Assembly: GCF_028372415.1 (NCBI RefSeq)
Contig: NW_027325145.1
Coordinates: forward strand, 136,501 to 200,500
Direction of reading: 5' to 3'
DNA from: Notamacropus eugenii
Taxonomy: Eukaryota; Chordata; Mammalia; Diprotodontia; Macropodidae
DNA length: 64,000 nt
The translations under genes were made by a program, and so were the position numbers. This document shows positions 1 to 13,100 of the stretch, piece after piece. How positions within the stretch are numbered: position 1 is the first letter of the stretch; every line of letters starts with the position of its first letter. The notes below the pieces were generated by a model, which saw nothing but the letters and a program-made list of their open reading frames with translations, was not told the origin of the DNA and did no database searches.

Positions 1-165
1 AGAACTCTGTGTAGTAAGTACCATCATTATACCCATTTTATAAATGAGAAAACTGAGGTTGAGAAAGGTTAAGTAACTTTGTTGATCTTCAGTCTACCAT
101 AAGTATCTAAGATGAGATATGAACCACATCTTCCTAATTTCAAGTTAAATGCACTATACACTGCA
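1..165 (-). repeat. MIR/CORE-SINE fragment
   Basis: The stretch 'ttataaatgagaaaactgaggttgagaaaggttaagtaact', read in pieces, is the antisense-style 3' half of a MIR/CORE-SINE, with the typical 'gaggaaactgag ... ggttaagtaactt' words. It is old and diverged. No gene is visible between it and the L1 debris that starts near 600. Confidence 0.55.
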
Positions 166-599
166 TTATCATGTTATTTCCCTACTTGAGGACTTCTCAC
201 AAATACTCATTGTGTTGAGGAAAAAATAAACAATTTTCAGCATTGCATTTAAAGCCCTTCAAACCTAGTTGTAGGCTTTCAGATTTACTTTGTGTACTTA
301 AAATTTCTTACTATTGTGTCTGAAACTATGCTCCAGTCAAAATGGACTACAGGGAGTACTTCCCTGAGCCCTGAGTTCCATTTCCTGCCACATTTTTGTA
401 CACACTCTCTTTATTCCTTGCAATCCCTCTCCTCACTTCTGCCCCTTAGAATTCTCAGTGGTCTTTCCAGATCCCTCTGACTGTTAGTGCTGTTTCCCTC
501 CTCAAATTTTTGTCATGTGCTTATTTTTTGTTTTATTAAAAAAAAAAATCTCAGTCATTTCCTGATAATAGAAACCATATCTGGGGACATAGTCTATAC

Positions 600-1330
600 T
601 TCTTCTTTTTTTTTAAATTTTGTACTTAATAATATTTTATTTTCTTTCCAATTACATGTAAAGATAGTTTTCAATTTCCAGTTCTGTGCCACCACAAAAA
701 GAACTGCTCTAAACATTTTTGTACTTGTGGATCTTTTCCCATTTTGCTGGATCAAAAGGTATGCACAGTTTTATAGCCCTTTGGTATGGTGTATGTTTCT
801 TATCCATAATCTCATATCTTTAAAAGGAGGGAAGTGAGTTTCATCTTATATACTGGATCTGAGGAATTAATCAGACATTATCTACACTGTAATGTTTTCA
901 CTTAATGTTGTTATATTATGATAGTCATTGTGTATTTCTTCTCTTGGTCTTACTAATTTCACTCTGTACTGGTTCATAAATTTTTTTCTCTGAATTCCTA
1001 ATATTCATAATTTTTTATAAGAAATATAATACATTTTCATTCCACAATTTGTTCAGCCATTCTGCAGCTAATAGGCACTCACTTGGTTTCTAGTATTTTT
1101 GCTATTACAAAAAAAATATTTAGTGTTGCTCGAAATGTTTTATGATATACAGGGCTTTAAATTTTATCTTTGACTTCCTAATTGTCTAATAGTGGAACTA
1201 CTGGGTCAAAGGATATGAACAGTTTAATTGTTTTTTTCTAAATTGCCCCCCCAATGGTTGAATAAATTTATGACTTTGCCAGTCATGTGTTAGGGTGCCT
1301 TTCTTCCCATTGACTCTCCAGCATTGACTA
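600..1330 (-). repeat. Old antisense L1 3'-end fragments
   Basis: Reverse-complemented, this stretch carries the usual end of marsupial L1 ORF2, such as 'ttgtggtggcacagaactggaaattg' in two pieces and 'aaattgtggaatgaaaatg'. At least two overlapping decayed copies seem to lie side by side, about 620-840 and 880-1330, both minus-oriented. Open frames at 292-480 and 487-837 on the plus strand are chance frames through this debris. Confidence 0.6.
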
Positions 1331-1473
1331 TTTCCATCTTTGAAAATAATCTTTGCCCCTTAAAAGGGGAAGGGAGTGGTAGATCTTCATTTGCTTTAAT
1401 TTACCTTTCACTTATTAGCGATTTGGAAGAATCTTTTATATGGTTGTTGGTAGTTTGTATCCTTTGATCCATT

Positions 1474-1489
1474 AGAAAATGACTCCTGG
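1474..1489 (+). repeat. Left target-site duplication of the full-length L1
   Basis: The 16-bp word agaaaatgactcctgg lies immediately before the G run that opens the L1. An identical copy follows the poly(A) at 8422-8437. A perfect duplication of this length is what target-primed reverse transcription leaves, and its identity argues for a recent insertion. Confidence 0.93.
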
Positions 1490-2445
1490 GGGGGCGGAGC
1501 CAAGATGGCGGAGTGAAAGCAACGACTCACCTAAGCTCCTGGAAAAACTCCTCTGGATATCTCCGGGGGGAGAGTCTGACCAGACTTTGGAGGTGTAGAA
1601 TCCAGTGGGTGATGGACTTTGAAGGATTCGGAGCCCAGGCTGGACCGGAGGGTCCACGGGAGGGATCTGTTCTGCAGGGGTAAGACCCCGGCGCACAGCG
1701 CAGCGCAGTCGGCGCGGCAGGGCGGAGGGGACCAGAGGAGCCCGAGAGTGGCGGGCGAGACCAGCGGAGCAGGAGATAAGCCAGGCCGAGCCGGTAAGAG
1801 CCGCTGAGTGCCAGACATCAGCGCAGCAGCCCTTGAAATCTTCAGCCTGAAGACGGACTTCGGTGGGTCACTACTTGAACTTCCAGGAACTGGGATGGCA
1901 GAGTGATCAGTAAGTGCTCTCTCCTCCCCCCTGATGACCGTGAGGGAACCATAAAATTCTTCCCCAGATTAATCCTGGATCAGCAGGAACAGCAGAAGGG
2001 GGCGGGTGGTCTCATAACACCAGAGGCTGGAAAAGTGGCAAAGGGGGATTCTTCTTACGGTAGCGGAGACGGCTGGAGGGACAGATGACCCAGGGCAGAG
2101 AAAATTCGTACTGAGACCCAGGCAAGCCTCAGAGCCGGGAGAGGAGCCCAAGGAGGAGCAGGAACACGTGTTAGCTTCTAGGCGTGCCCCAGCCCTCCAG
2201 GGGAAAAGGGAAGACAATAGGGAAGCTGGGATCCCCATCCCCTGACCTTGCCTTTGCCTCAAGTCAGCTGAGGAGATATCCTGAGGACAGACCACCCCTC
2301 CCACATACCTAACAAGCTAACCCCAGGGTAGATCGGGAAAACAAAAAACAAAAGCCTGCTTTTAGCCTAGACACACATCAGCTCAACTTAAAGATCTGTA
2401 CCTTCTGACTGAAAGAACCAAAAGCTACAACACTCAGCCAACATC
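1490..2445 (+). promoter_or_regulatory. L1 5' UTR / internal promoter region
   Basis: This is the GC-rich 5' UTR of the L1, far richer in G+C and CpG than the flanks. It should carry the internal promoter that L1 families use. It contains an E-box-like 'cacgtg' at about 2165. Open frames here on both strands (1472-1818 minus, 1619-1807 plus, 1969-2304 minus) have no recognised homology and look like by-products of high GC. Confidence 0.75.
1499..1511 (+). promoter_or_regulatory. YY1-like site at the L1 start
   Basis: The motif gccaagatggcgg lies within about 20 bp of the L1 start. Its core (aagatgg, reverse of ccatctt) is the YY1 consensus. In human L1 a YY1 site at nearly the same place directs the transcription start, so a similar role is likely here. 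The motif is seen in the sequence; the role is inferred. Confidence 0.7.
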
Positions 2446-3627
2446 ATGAATCGGAAAAAGCAGATGAAAAGTGAAAAAACTATAGAATCTTTCTATGGGG
2501 ATAAGGACCAAAACACAAACACCAAGGAGGTTAGAGCTGAGACTGTACTTCCATCTGAAACCTCAGATGGGACTATGAATTTCTCGCAAGCACAACTAGA
2601 TTACCTGGAACGTCTGAAGAAGGATATAAAAGAAAAACTGGCCAATGATTTTAAAACTATAAAAAAAGAATTCACTGATGAGAACATCACCCTGAAAAAG
2701 AAAATTGAAGAAATGGAAAAGGAAGTTCAAAAATTAACTGGAGAGAATAATTCCCTAAAAGGAAGAGCTAATCAAATGGAAAAGGAAACCCAAAACCTAA
2801 TTGGGAAAATTGATCAGATGGAAAAGGAAACCCAAAACCTAACTGGGAAAATTGGTCGAATGGAAAAAGAAGTACAAAAATTAAATGGAGAAAATAGCTC
2901 CTTAAAGGGAAAAATTGGTCAGATGGAATAGGAGATGGAAAAGCTAACTGAAGAAAACACTACGATGAAGATTAGAATTGGGCAAGTAGAAACTAATGAC
3001 TCAATGAGGCAACAAGAATCAGTCAAACAAAATCTAAAGAATGAAAAGATAGAAGAAAATGTAAAATATTTAATTGGAAAAACAACTGACCTGGAAAATA
3101 GATCCAGGAGAGAAAATCTAAGAATTATTGGCCTGCCAGAAACCCATGATGAAGAAAAGAGTCTGGACAATATCTTCCAGGAAATCATCAAGGAAAACTG
3201 TCCAGAAGTACTAGACTCAGAGGGCAAAATAGTCATCGAAAGAATCCACTGTTCCCCTCCCGAAAGGGATCCCAAACTCAAAACCCCAAGAAATATAGTT
3301 GCCAAATTCCAGAGCTATCAATTGAAGGAGAAAACACTACAAGCAGCCAGAAAGAAACAATTCAAATATCAAGGACACACAGTCAGGATCACACAGGACC
3401 TTGCAGCTTCTACATTAAAAGATCGAAAGAATTGGAACCCAATATTCCGTAAGGCAAAGGAGTTGGGACTTCAACCAAGGATCAACTACCCAGCAAAGTT
3501 CAGCATAACATTTCAGGCAAGGAGAAAGTCATTCAACGAAATAAGGGATTTCCAGAGCTTCCTGACCAAAACACCAGAACTCAATAGACAATTTGATCTT
3601 CAAATGCAGGTCTCCAGAGAATCATAA
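2446..3627 (+). CDS. L1 ORF1p (RNA-binding chaperone), one in-frame stop
   Basis: L1 ORF1 encodes the trimeric RNA-binding protein that coats L1 RNA in cytoplasmic particles. The reading frame opens at ATG 2446 and stays in one frame to TAA at 3627, 394 codons counting the stops. It is interrupted by a TAG at 2929-2931, in place of what repeat spacing suggests was a Lys codon. Residues about 60-185 form a long coiled coil built of a repeated 'QMEKE' unit followed by 'LTGKI' or 'LNGENSSLKGKI'. The part after the stop holds the RRM-like core (around 'ENRSRRENLRIIGLPE') and the C-terminal domain. Without readthrough only about 161 residues are made, mostly coiled coil. Confidence 0.93.
2710..2985 (+). 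repeat. Tandem coiled-coil repeat inside L1 ORF1
   Basis: Within ORF1 a unit beginning 'atggaaaaggaa' and followed by 'gggaaaattg' recurs about five times at spacings of 48-75 nt. It encodes QMEKE-type heptads. Such internal repetition changes coiled-coil length between L1 subfamilies. Confidence 0.7.
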
Positions 3628-4192
3628 AAAGGTAAACAGAGGGGAAAAAACAAAAATAAAAACTTGCTACTCAATTAGGGCAAACTGTTTACCTCCCTAT
3701 AAGGGAAGATGATACCTGTTAATCTTGAGAACTGTGCAGCTATTATGATAAAAGGGATATATGTAGAGGGAACGGGCATAAAGTAAATGATGTCATGTCA
3801 AAAATATGATTTAAGTATGAGAAAGGAATGTAATAGGAGGTGTGAAAAGGGGGACGCAGAAAATGGCAAATTATATCACAGGAAGAAGTACAAAACTATA
3901 GTAGAGGGAAGGAGGGGAGGGAGATGAGCATTGTTTGAGAGGTACTCTCATCTGATTTGTTCAAAGGAGGGAACAATAATCTTAAGCAGATAATCCTAAC
4001 TAGCTCTATAGGTAGTAGGAGGGGAAGGGGGAAGAAAGGGGAGGGTGGCTAAAAGGGAGGAAAGGAGCAATAAGAGTAAAGGGGACTAAAATTGAGGGGG
4101 GTCAAAAGAAGGAGGGGAAGGCTGCAGGAGGAGGGGGAGAAAAGTGAATACTATTGAGGAGGGGAAGGGAGACGGGAGAGCTAAAAGCACAA
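3628..4192 (+). other. L1 inter-ORF spacer
   Basis: A purine-rich spacer (many aggagggg-type words) separates ORF1 from ORF2. There is no convincing protein-coding content apart from a short in-frame lead into ORF2 from ATG 4154. The antisense frame at 4102-4374 is a shadow. Confidence 0.6.
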
Positions 4193-7100
4193 ATGGTGGG
4201 AAAGAGGTTGGAGGGAAATACACAGATTGTAATCATAACTGTGAATGTGAATGGAATGAACTCTCCCATAAAACGGAGACGGATAGCAGAATGGATTAAA
4301 AGCCATAATCCGACAATACGCTGCTTACAAGAAACACATTTGAAACGGGGGGATACACATAGGATAAAGGTCAAAGGATGGAGCAGAATATATTGTGCTT
4401 CAGCTCATGTAAGAAAGGCAGGAGTAGCAATCCTAATCTCAGACAAAGCAAAAGCAGAAATAGATCTAATCAAAAGGGATAGGGATGGAAACTATATCCT
4501 GCTAAAAGGCACCACAGACAATGAAGCAATATCATTACTAAACATGTATGCTCCAAGTGGTATAGCATCCAGATTCTTAGAGGAGAGGTTGGGGGAGTTG
4601 AAGGAAGAAATTGATAGCAAAACTATACTAGTGGGGGACCTCAACCTCCTCCTCTCTGAACTCGATAAATCCAACCTCAAAATAAACAAGAAAGAGGTTA
4701 AGGAGGTAAATAAAACTCTGGATAAGGTAGATATGATAGATCTTTGGAGAAAATTAAATGGGAATAGAAAGGAATATACTTTTTTCTCAGCGGTACATGG
4801 AACATTTACAAAAATTGACCATGTACTAGGACATAAAAATCTCACAATCCAGTGCAGAAAGGTAGAGATAATCAATGCATCCTTTTCAGATCATAATGCA
4901 TTAAAAATTACATGTAATAAAAGGCCATGGAAAGAGAAACCAAAAATCAATTGGAAACTAAATAATCTAATTCTAAAGAAGGGTTGGGTTAAAGAAGAAA
5001 TCATAGAAACAATCAACAATTTCATTCGAGAGAATGACAATAGTGAGACAACATACCAAAACTTATGGGACACTGCAAAAGCAGTTATTAGGGGAAGTTT
5101 TATATCTCTGAATGCTTACATAAATAAAATAGAGAAAGAGGAGATCAATGACTTAGGCTTGCAGTTGAAAAAGCTAGAAAAAGAACAAATTGAAAATCCA
5201 CAAGTAAATACCAAATTAGAAATACTGAAAACCAAAGGAGAGATTAATAAAATTGAAATTAAGAAAACTATTGAATTAATAAATAAAACCAATAGTTGGT
5301 TTTATGAAAAAACTAATAAAATTGATAAACCTTTGGTCAATCTGATTAAAAAAAAGAAAGAAGAAAACCAAATTACTAATATTAAAAATGAAAGGGGTGA
5401 ATTCACCTCCAATTAGGAGGAAATTAAAACAATAATTAGAAACTACTTTGCCCAACTTTATGCCCACAAATTTGATAATCTAAACGAGATGGATGAATAT
5501 TTTAAAAAATACAAATTGCCCAGATTAACAGAAGAGGAAGTTGAATACTTAAACAACCCCATCTCAGAAAAAGAAATTGAACAAGCCATCAATGAACTCC
5601 CTAGGAAAAAATCTCCAGGGCCAGATGGATTCACAAGTGAATTCTATCAAACATTTAAAGAACAGTTAATTCCAATACTACATACACTATTCTTGAAAAT
5701 TGGGGAAGAAGGAGTCCTCCCAAATTCTTTCTATGATACAAATATGGTTTTGATACCCAAACCAGGAAGACACAAAACAGAGAAAGAAAATTATAGACCA
5801 ATTTCCCTAATGAATATAGATGTAAAAATTTTAAATAAGATTCTAGCAAAACGAATACAGCATCTTATCACGAGATTAATACATTATGATCAGGTAGGAT
5901 TCATACCAGGAATACAGGGCTGGTTCAATATTAGGAAAACTATTAGCATTATCGATCACATCAACAACAAAGCTAACAAAAACCACATGATTATCTCAAT
6001 AGATGCAGAAAAAGCTTTTGACAAAATACAACATCCATTCCTACTAAAAACATTGGAGAATGTAGGAATAAAGGGAACTTTCCATAAAATAATAAGCAGT
6101 ATCTATCTAAAACCTTCAGCAAGCATTATATGCAATGGGGATAAGCTAGATGCATTCCCAATAAGATCAGGGGTGAAACAAGGATGTCCATTATCACCAC
6201 TATTATTTAATATGGTACTAGAAATGTTAGCTGTAGCAATTAGACAAGATAAAGATATCCAAGGAATTAAAATAGCCAAAGAAGAAATTAAGTTATCACT
6301 CTTTGCAGATGATATGATGATTTACCTAGAGAATCCCAGACATTCAAGTAAAAAATTACTAGAATTAATAAACAACTTTGGCAAAGTTGCAGGGTACAAA
6401 ATAAACCCACACAAATCTTCTGCATTCCTATATATTAGCAACAAAGTCCAACAGCAAGAGATAGAAAGAGAAATCCCATTTAAAGTTAGGGTAGACAGTA
6501 TAAAATACTTAGGAGTCTACCTGCCAAAACAAACCCAGGGATTATATGAACACAATTACAAGACACTTTTTGCACAAATAAAGTCAGATTTAAGTAAGTG
6601 GAAAAACATTAGTTGCTCATGGATAGGCCGTGTTAATATAATAAAAATGACAATCCTACCCAAATTAATATACTTATTTAGTGCCATACCAATTAAACTA
6701 TCAGACAATTACTTTCTAGAGCTGGACAAAATAATATCAAAATTCATTTGGAAAAACAAAAGGTCCAGAATATCAAAGGGACTAATGAAAAGAAATGATT
6801 GGGAAGGTGGCCTGGCGCTACCAGACCTCAAACTGTACTATAAAGCAGCAATTATCAAAACCACTTGGTATTGGCTAAGAAACAGAGAGGTAGACAAGTG
6901 GAATAGACTTGGCACTCAAGATGCAGTAGGCAAGGAATATAGCAACCTTCTGTTTGATAAACCCAAGGACCCCAGCTTCTGGGATAAGAACTCATTGTTT
7001 GACAAAAATTGCTGGGAAAACTGGATAACAGTGTGGCAGAAATTAGGCATAGACCCATACCTGACACCGTACACAAGAATAAAGTCCAAATGGGTACATG

Positions 7101-8044
7101 ATTTAGGTATAAAGATTGATACCATGAATAAACTGGAGAAGCAAGGAATAGTCTATTTATCAGATCTATGGAGAAGGGAAGAATTCTTTACTAAAGGAGA
7201 GATAGAATGCATTATGAAATGCAAAATGGATAACTTTGATTACATTAAACTGAGAAGTTTTTGCACAACCAAACCCAATGCAACCAAAATCCGGAGGGAT
7301 GTAGTAAATTGGGAAAGAATTTTTACAGCTAAGCTCGGGGATAAAGGCCTCATTTCTAGAATATATAGAGAACTGATCCAAATGTATAATCATACAAGTC
7401 ATTCCCCAATTGATAAATGGTCAAAGGATATGAACAGGCAATTTTCAGAGGAAGAGGTTAAGGCTATCTATAATCATATGAAAAAATGCTCTAAATCACT
7501 ATTGGTTAGAGAGATGCAAATCAAAACAACTTTGAGGTACCACATCACACCTATAAGATTGGCAAACATGAGAGAACAAGAAAATGATAAATGCTGGAGA
7601 GGATGTGGGAAAGTTGGAACACTAATTCATTGTTGGTGGAGCTGCGAGCGCATCCAACCATTCTGGAGACCAATTTGGAACTATGCCCAAAGGGCTACAA
7701 AAATGTGCATACCCTTTGACCCAGCAATATAGCTACTAGGACTATATCCCCAAGAGATCATAAAAATGGGAAAGGGTCCCACATGTACAAAAATATTTAT
7801 AGCAGCACTCTATGTAGTTGCCAAAAACTGGAAGTCAAGGGGATGTCCATCAATTGGGGAATGGCTGAATAAATTATGGTATATGAATGTAATGGAGTAC
7901 TATTGTGCCATAAGAAATGATGAACAAGAAGACTTCAGAGAGGCCTGGAAGGACTTATATGACCTGATTCTGAGTGAAAGGCGCAGAACCAGGAGAACTT
8001 TATGCACAGCAACAACCACAGTGTGTGAGAGTTTTTTCTGGTAG
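4193..8044 (+). CDS. L1 ORF2p (endonuclease-reverse transcriptase), two in-frame stops
   Basis: ORF2 encodes the endonuclease/reverse transcriptase that copies L1 RNA into DNA. Counting from the upstream ATG at 4154, the endonuclease shows Asn-33 (NVNG), Glu-60 (QETHL), Asp-162/Asn-164 (GDLN) and Asp-247/His-248 (SDHN). All of these are canonical catalytic positions. The reverse transcriptase keeps the FADD active-site motif at 6302-6313 and [12 protein letters not shown]. The C-terminal Cys knuckle (CWRGC...HCWWSC) lies near 7590-7660. The frame is continuous to 8044 but holds TAG at 5414-5416, between endonuclease and RT, and TAG at 7730-7732 after the knuckle. I prefer ATG 4193 because the sequence before it has no family features, but 4154 is in the same frame. 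Confidence 0.94.
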
Positions 8045-8421
8045 ACTTAGATTTTTGTAATAACACAAGAACTTCCTACCAAAAAAAAAAAATCCCAATG
8101 GAGGATCTCAAGGCAAAATGCCTGCCACACTCAGAGAGAGAAATATGGAAGTCACTCACATATTGTAGCAGATCATGTTTGTGTACGTGTATGTGTTTGT
8201 GTATCATGTTGTGATTTGTTATACGATTTCTTTCATTTATCTTAGTCTGACTACATAGCATGACTATAGTGAAAATATACTCAATAGGAAAGTATATGTA
8301 GAATCTATACAGAATTGTATGCAGTCGTGGGGAGGGAGGGGGGGAGTGGGGGGCAGATGGGGAGGATAAAATCACAATTGTATGGCAGTGATTGTTAAAC
8401 ATTACAAAATAAAAAAAAAAA
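8045..8421 (+). other. L1 3' UTR and poly(A)
   Basis: This is the non-coding L1 tail. It includes an internal A12 tract near 8080, a G-rich tract (gggagggaggggg at about 8331-8352) typical of L1 3' UTRs, and the terminal aataaa plus A-run at 8408-8421. The 16-bp duplication follows directly. Confidence 0.85.
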
Positions 8422-8437
8422 AGAAAATGACTCCTGG
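8422..8437 (+). repeat. Right target-site duplication of the full-length L1
   Basis: This is an exact copy of the left 16-bp duplication at 1474-1489. Between the two lies only the L1. The nick inferred on the bottom strand (ttct/aatgg) fits the loose TTTT/AA preference of L1 endonuclease. Confidence 0.93.
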
Positions 8438-8439
8438 TA

Positions 8440-9220
8440 ATTTTAGATTATAAATAAAGATTTAGATTATAGATTTTAGATTATAAAGAGTAAATTTACT
8501 CTTTATGTATTTGCCTAAATCCTACATGTATCTTATTTGTTAGATTCTTGATTAGCAATTTTTAGGCAAAATTTACCCCCCGCCCCGCTCAACAACATAT
8601 CTTCTTTTTCTAGCTGCATTGATTTGGCTTACATAAAATTTTTTTCTTGTCAGTCTATCTAATTGAATTTGTCTATTTTATCTTTTGTATTCATCTCTCT
8701 CCTGTTTGCTTAAGAAATTTCCCTCTACCTATAATTTTAAATATTATTGCCTTCTGTTTTCCTGTATGTAGTTAGAAATTATTGTGATATGTGGTATAAG
8801 ATGCTGATTTAAGTCTTACTTTAACCAAATTATGTTACAGATTCTCAAAAATTCTCAGGAAGAAGGGAATCTTTGCCACAGTAAACTTTATCATTAGGTT
8901 AAACAAATATTAGGATGTTGGAATCCATTTCTCTCCATCTTATTTATCTTATTTCACTGATCTGCTTTTCTATTTATTAACCAATGCTTAATAGTTTTAA
9001 AGTTTTTTTGATATAATGTAATCTAAGATTTGGTATAGTCATCCTAATTTCATTCCCAATTCTACTTATCATGACTATGAATTTTGTTATTATTTTGTTT
9101 TTGGTATGATATAATTCCTTGGAATCTTGATAAGTTTAATACTAAATCTGCAATTTAGTTTAGGTACTGTCACTGTTTTTATTTTATTGACATTAAACCA
9201 TGAGCAATTAAAACTAATCA
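8440..9220 (-). repeat. Ancient antisense L1 debris
   Basis: T-rich sequence whose phrases, such as 'ttggtatagtcatcctaatttc' split across 9030-9060 and 'ctcttggaatcttgataa', resemble reverse-complemented L1 ORF2 from a very old copy. It is strongly diverged and no frame survives. It may be the continuation of the debris at 600-1330, split by the young L1 insertion. Confidence 0.45.
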
Positions 9221-9253
9221 CGTTCCTTTATTTCTATAAGAAACATTGTTCAG

Positions 9254-9290
9254 GTGTGTGTGTGTGTGTGTGTATGTGTGTACGTGTTTG
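9254..9290 (+). repeat. (GT)n microsatellite
   Basis: A run of gt dinucleotides interrupted by ta steps. It is a simple-sequence repeat. Confidence 0.95.
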
Positions 9291-9357
9291 TGAATCAGTC
9301 CAATGTTAACATCTTCTTTATAACAATTCACACAAAATCTTAGAATTGGGAGAAACT

Positions 9358-9530
9358 ACAGCTAGGTGGCACAGTGGATAGAGTATCAGGTCTGGAGTTG
9401 GGAAGTCAAGAAGACCTGAATTGAAATCTAGCTGTGTTCTTACTCCTTTTTGCCTCAGTTTCCTCATCTGTAATATATTCTAGAAAAGGAAATGGCAAAC
9501 CTCGCCAGAGTCTTTGCCAAGAAGAGTCAG
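9358..9530 (+). mobile_element. tRNA-derived marsupial SINE
   Basis: It starts with 'cagctaggtggcacagtgg', the A-box-bearing head of the common marsupial SINE. It continues through 'gacctgaattgaaatctagc' (B-box part) and 'cctcagtttcctcatctgt', to the tail 'tttgccaagaagagtcag'. The copy is plus-oriented and moderately diverged. Confidence 0.85.
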
Positions 9531-9620
9531 AAGAAGAGGAAGAAGAAGAAGGAGAAGGGGAAGAAGAGGAAGAAGAAGAAGAGAAAGAAGAAGAGGAAGA
9601 AGAAGAAGAAAAAGAAAGGA
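9521..9620 (+). repeat. (GAA/GAG)n purine microsatellite on the SINE tail
   Basis: About 100 bp of gaa/gag/gga triplets begin inside the SINE's 3' tail word 'gaagagtcag'. The poly-Ser and poly-Glu open frames on the two strands here are products of the repeat and not genes. Confidence 0.93.
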
Positions 9621-10810
9621 CCATTTAATTCAACTCAGAACTAAATAGGTTTGTCACTTCCACTATCCCTGATGCTATCTCAGTCTTTGTTTAAAGATCT
9701 TAGGTATTAGGGAACACTCTCCCTCCTGAGGTAGTTCATTCAACTTTTTGATTTCATTTCAATCAACAAGTACTTAAGGAACAATATTATATGGTAGAAA
9801 CTGTGCTAACCTAGAGATACAATGACAAAAAAGGAAACACTTTCTGCCTTCAATGAATTTATACTTTCCTCTGGGAAAATAGACATGAAAATCATCATTG
9901 CTATGATTACTGCAAGTGGTAGTGAAACTTAGATAATACAGCAAATTTGTAGATTAAAAATAATATTAATATATTTACAACAGAATTTAACCATTCATGA
10001 CAGCAGTAGAAATTGCATAACCTTTACTAACTGGACAAAAGTGCCCTTATTTTTTCCCAAGTGTAAACTGCAAATTGATAGGATATTTTCTTCTTCCAAC
10101 ACAGTCAGTTTTCATAAATGAAATAATTTCTAATTTCTTGAATATTAGTATTTACTTGCATCATGGCATTTTGTAACAAAATTTTACTAACTGTAAATTT
10201 TGTTTTTATATGATGATAACTTCCAGGTGTATCACCTAGCTAGAATTGTAGCTTCCCTTGTAATGAAGCAGTTGTGAAGTAAAATCAAGCGACTGAGTCT
10301 GACAATTGTTCGCTACAATCTCTCCTTATCTACTGTTCAAGTATGCACGCTTCATTATCCTTTCTCAGAGACCATTTTAAAAACAATTTCTAGGACTGTT
10401 TTAAAGCTAAATGTGAAACCTAAACACCTAAGTACCTAGTTATCAAAGTTAAACCTCTCTCCTCTGTGAACTTAGAATAATAGACTCTTAAGAGCACATT
10501 TAATTCAGCTGCTACCTAAACCATGTACTTCCCATAAAATGTTCCAGAAAATGGTCATCAAATGTCAGGATAAGGACCACAGGACAGCGAATTCACCACC
10601 TTCTGAGTTAGTCCCATCTATTTTGGGATAGCTCAAATTGTTACTTTACTAACATGGGTTTAAAAGTTCCCATATATGATTATAAATTTTGATGGAGAGA
10701 CACACAACAGCATTCCTGAAATGTTAGCACCCAGCAAAACAATTGTAATCTCTTTTGTATATGACATCATCTTAGATATGTGAAGATAGGTACTATATCA
10801 ACCCTAATTC
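9621..10810. other. Intergenic, no gene seen
   Basis: AT-rich single-copy-looking DNA. Neither strand holds a long open frame or a repeat that I recognise with confidence. Weak SINE-like words occur near 9740-9900 ('caatcaacaagtacttaagg'), typical of old mammalian repeat tails. Confidence 0.5.

Positions 10811-13099
<2,289 letters not shown>

Positions 13100-13100
<1 letters not shown>

Larger units (their letters stand above)
1490..8421 (+). mobile_element. Full-length LINE-1, marsupial subfamily
   Basis: A complete L1 of about 6.9 kb with 5' UTR (1490-2445), ORF1 (2446-3627), an inter-ORF spacer, ORF2 (about 4193-8044), a 3' UTR with a G-rich tract near 8330-8360, and a short A-rich tail. 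It is bounded by a perfect 16-bp target-site duplication. Both ORFs keep one frame throughout: I see no frameshift, only one stop in ORF1 and two in ORF2. It is therefore young but unable to make full proteins as assembled. It lies downstream of the THOC2 3' end in the opposite orientation. The older derivative at 28700-32160 is a relative with a different 5' end. Confidence 0.95.

Noticed and set aside
4492-7402. Several minus-strand frames of 60-127 codons
   Set aside because: Antisense to L1 ORF2, with no homology of their own.
9406-9628. Poly-Ser and poly-Glu open frames on both strands
   Set aside because: They are direct products of the GAA/GAG microsatellite on a SINE.
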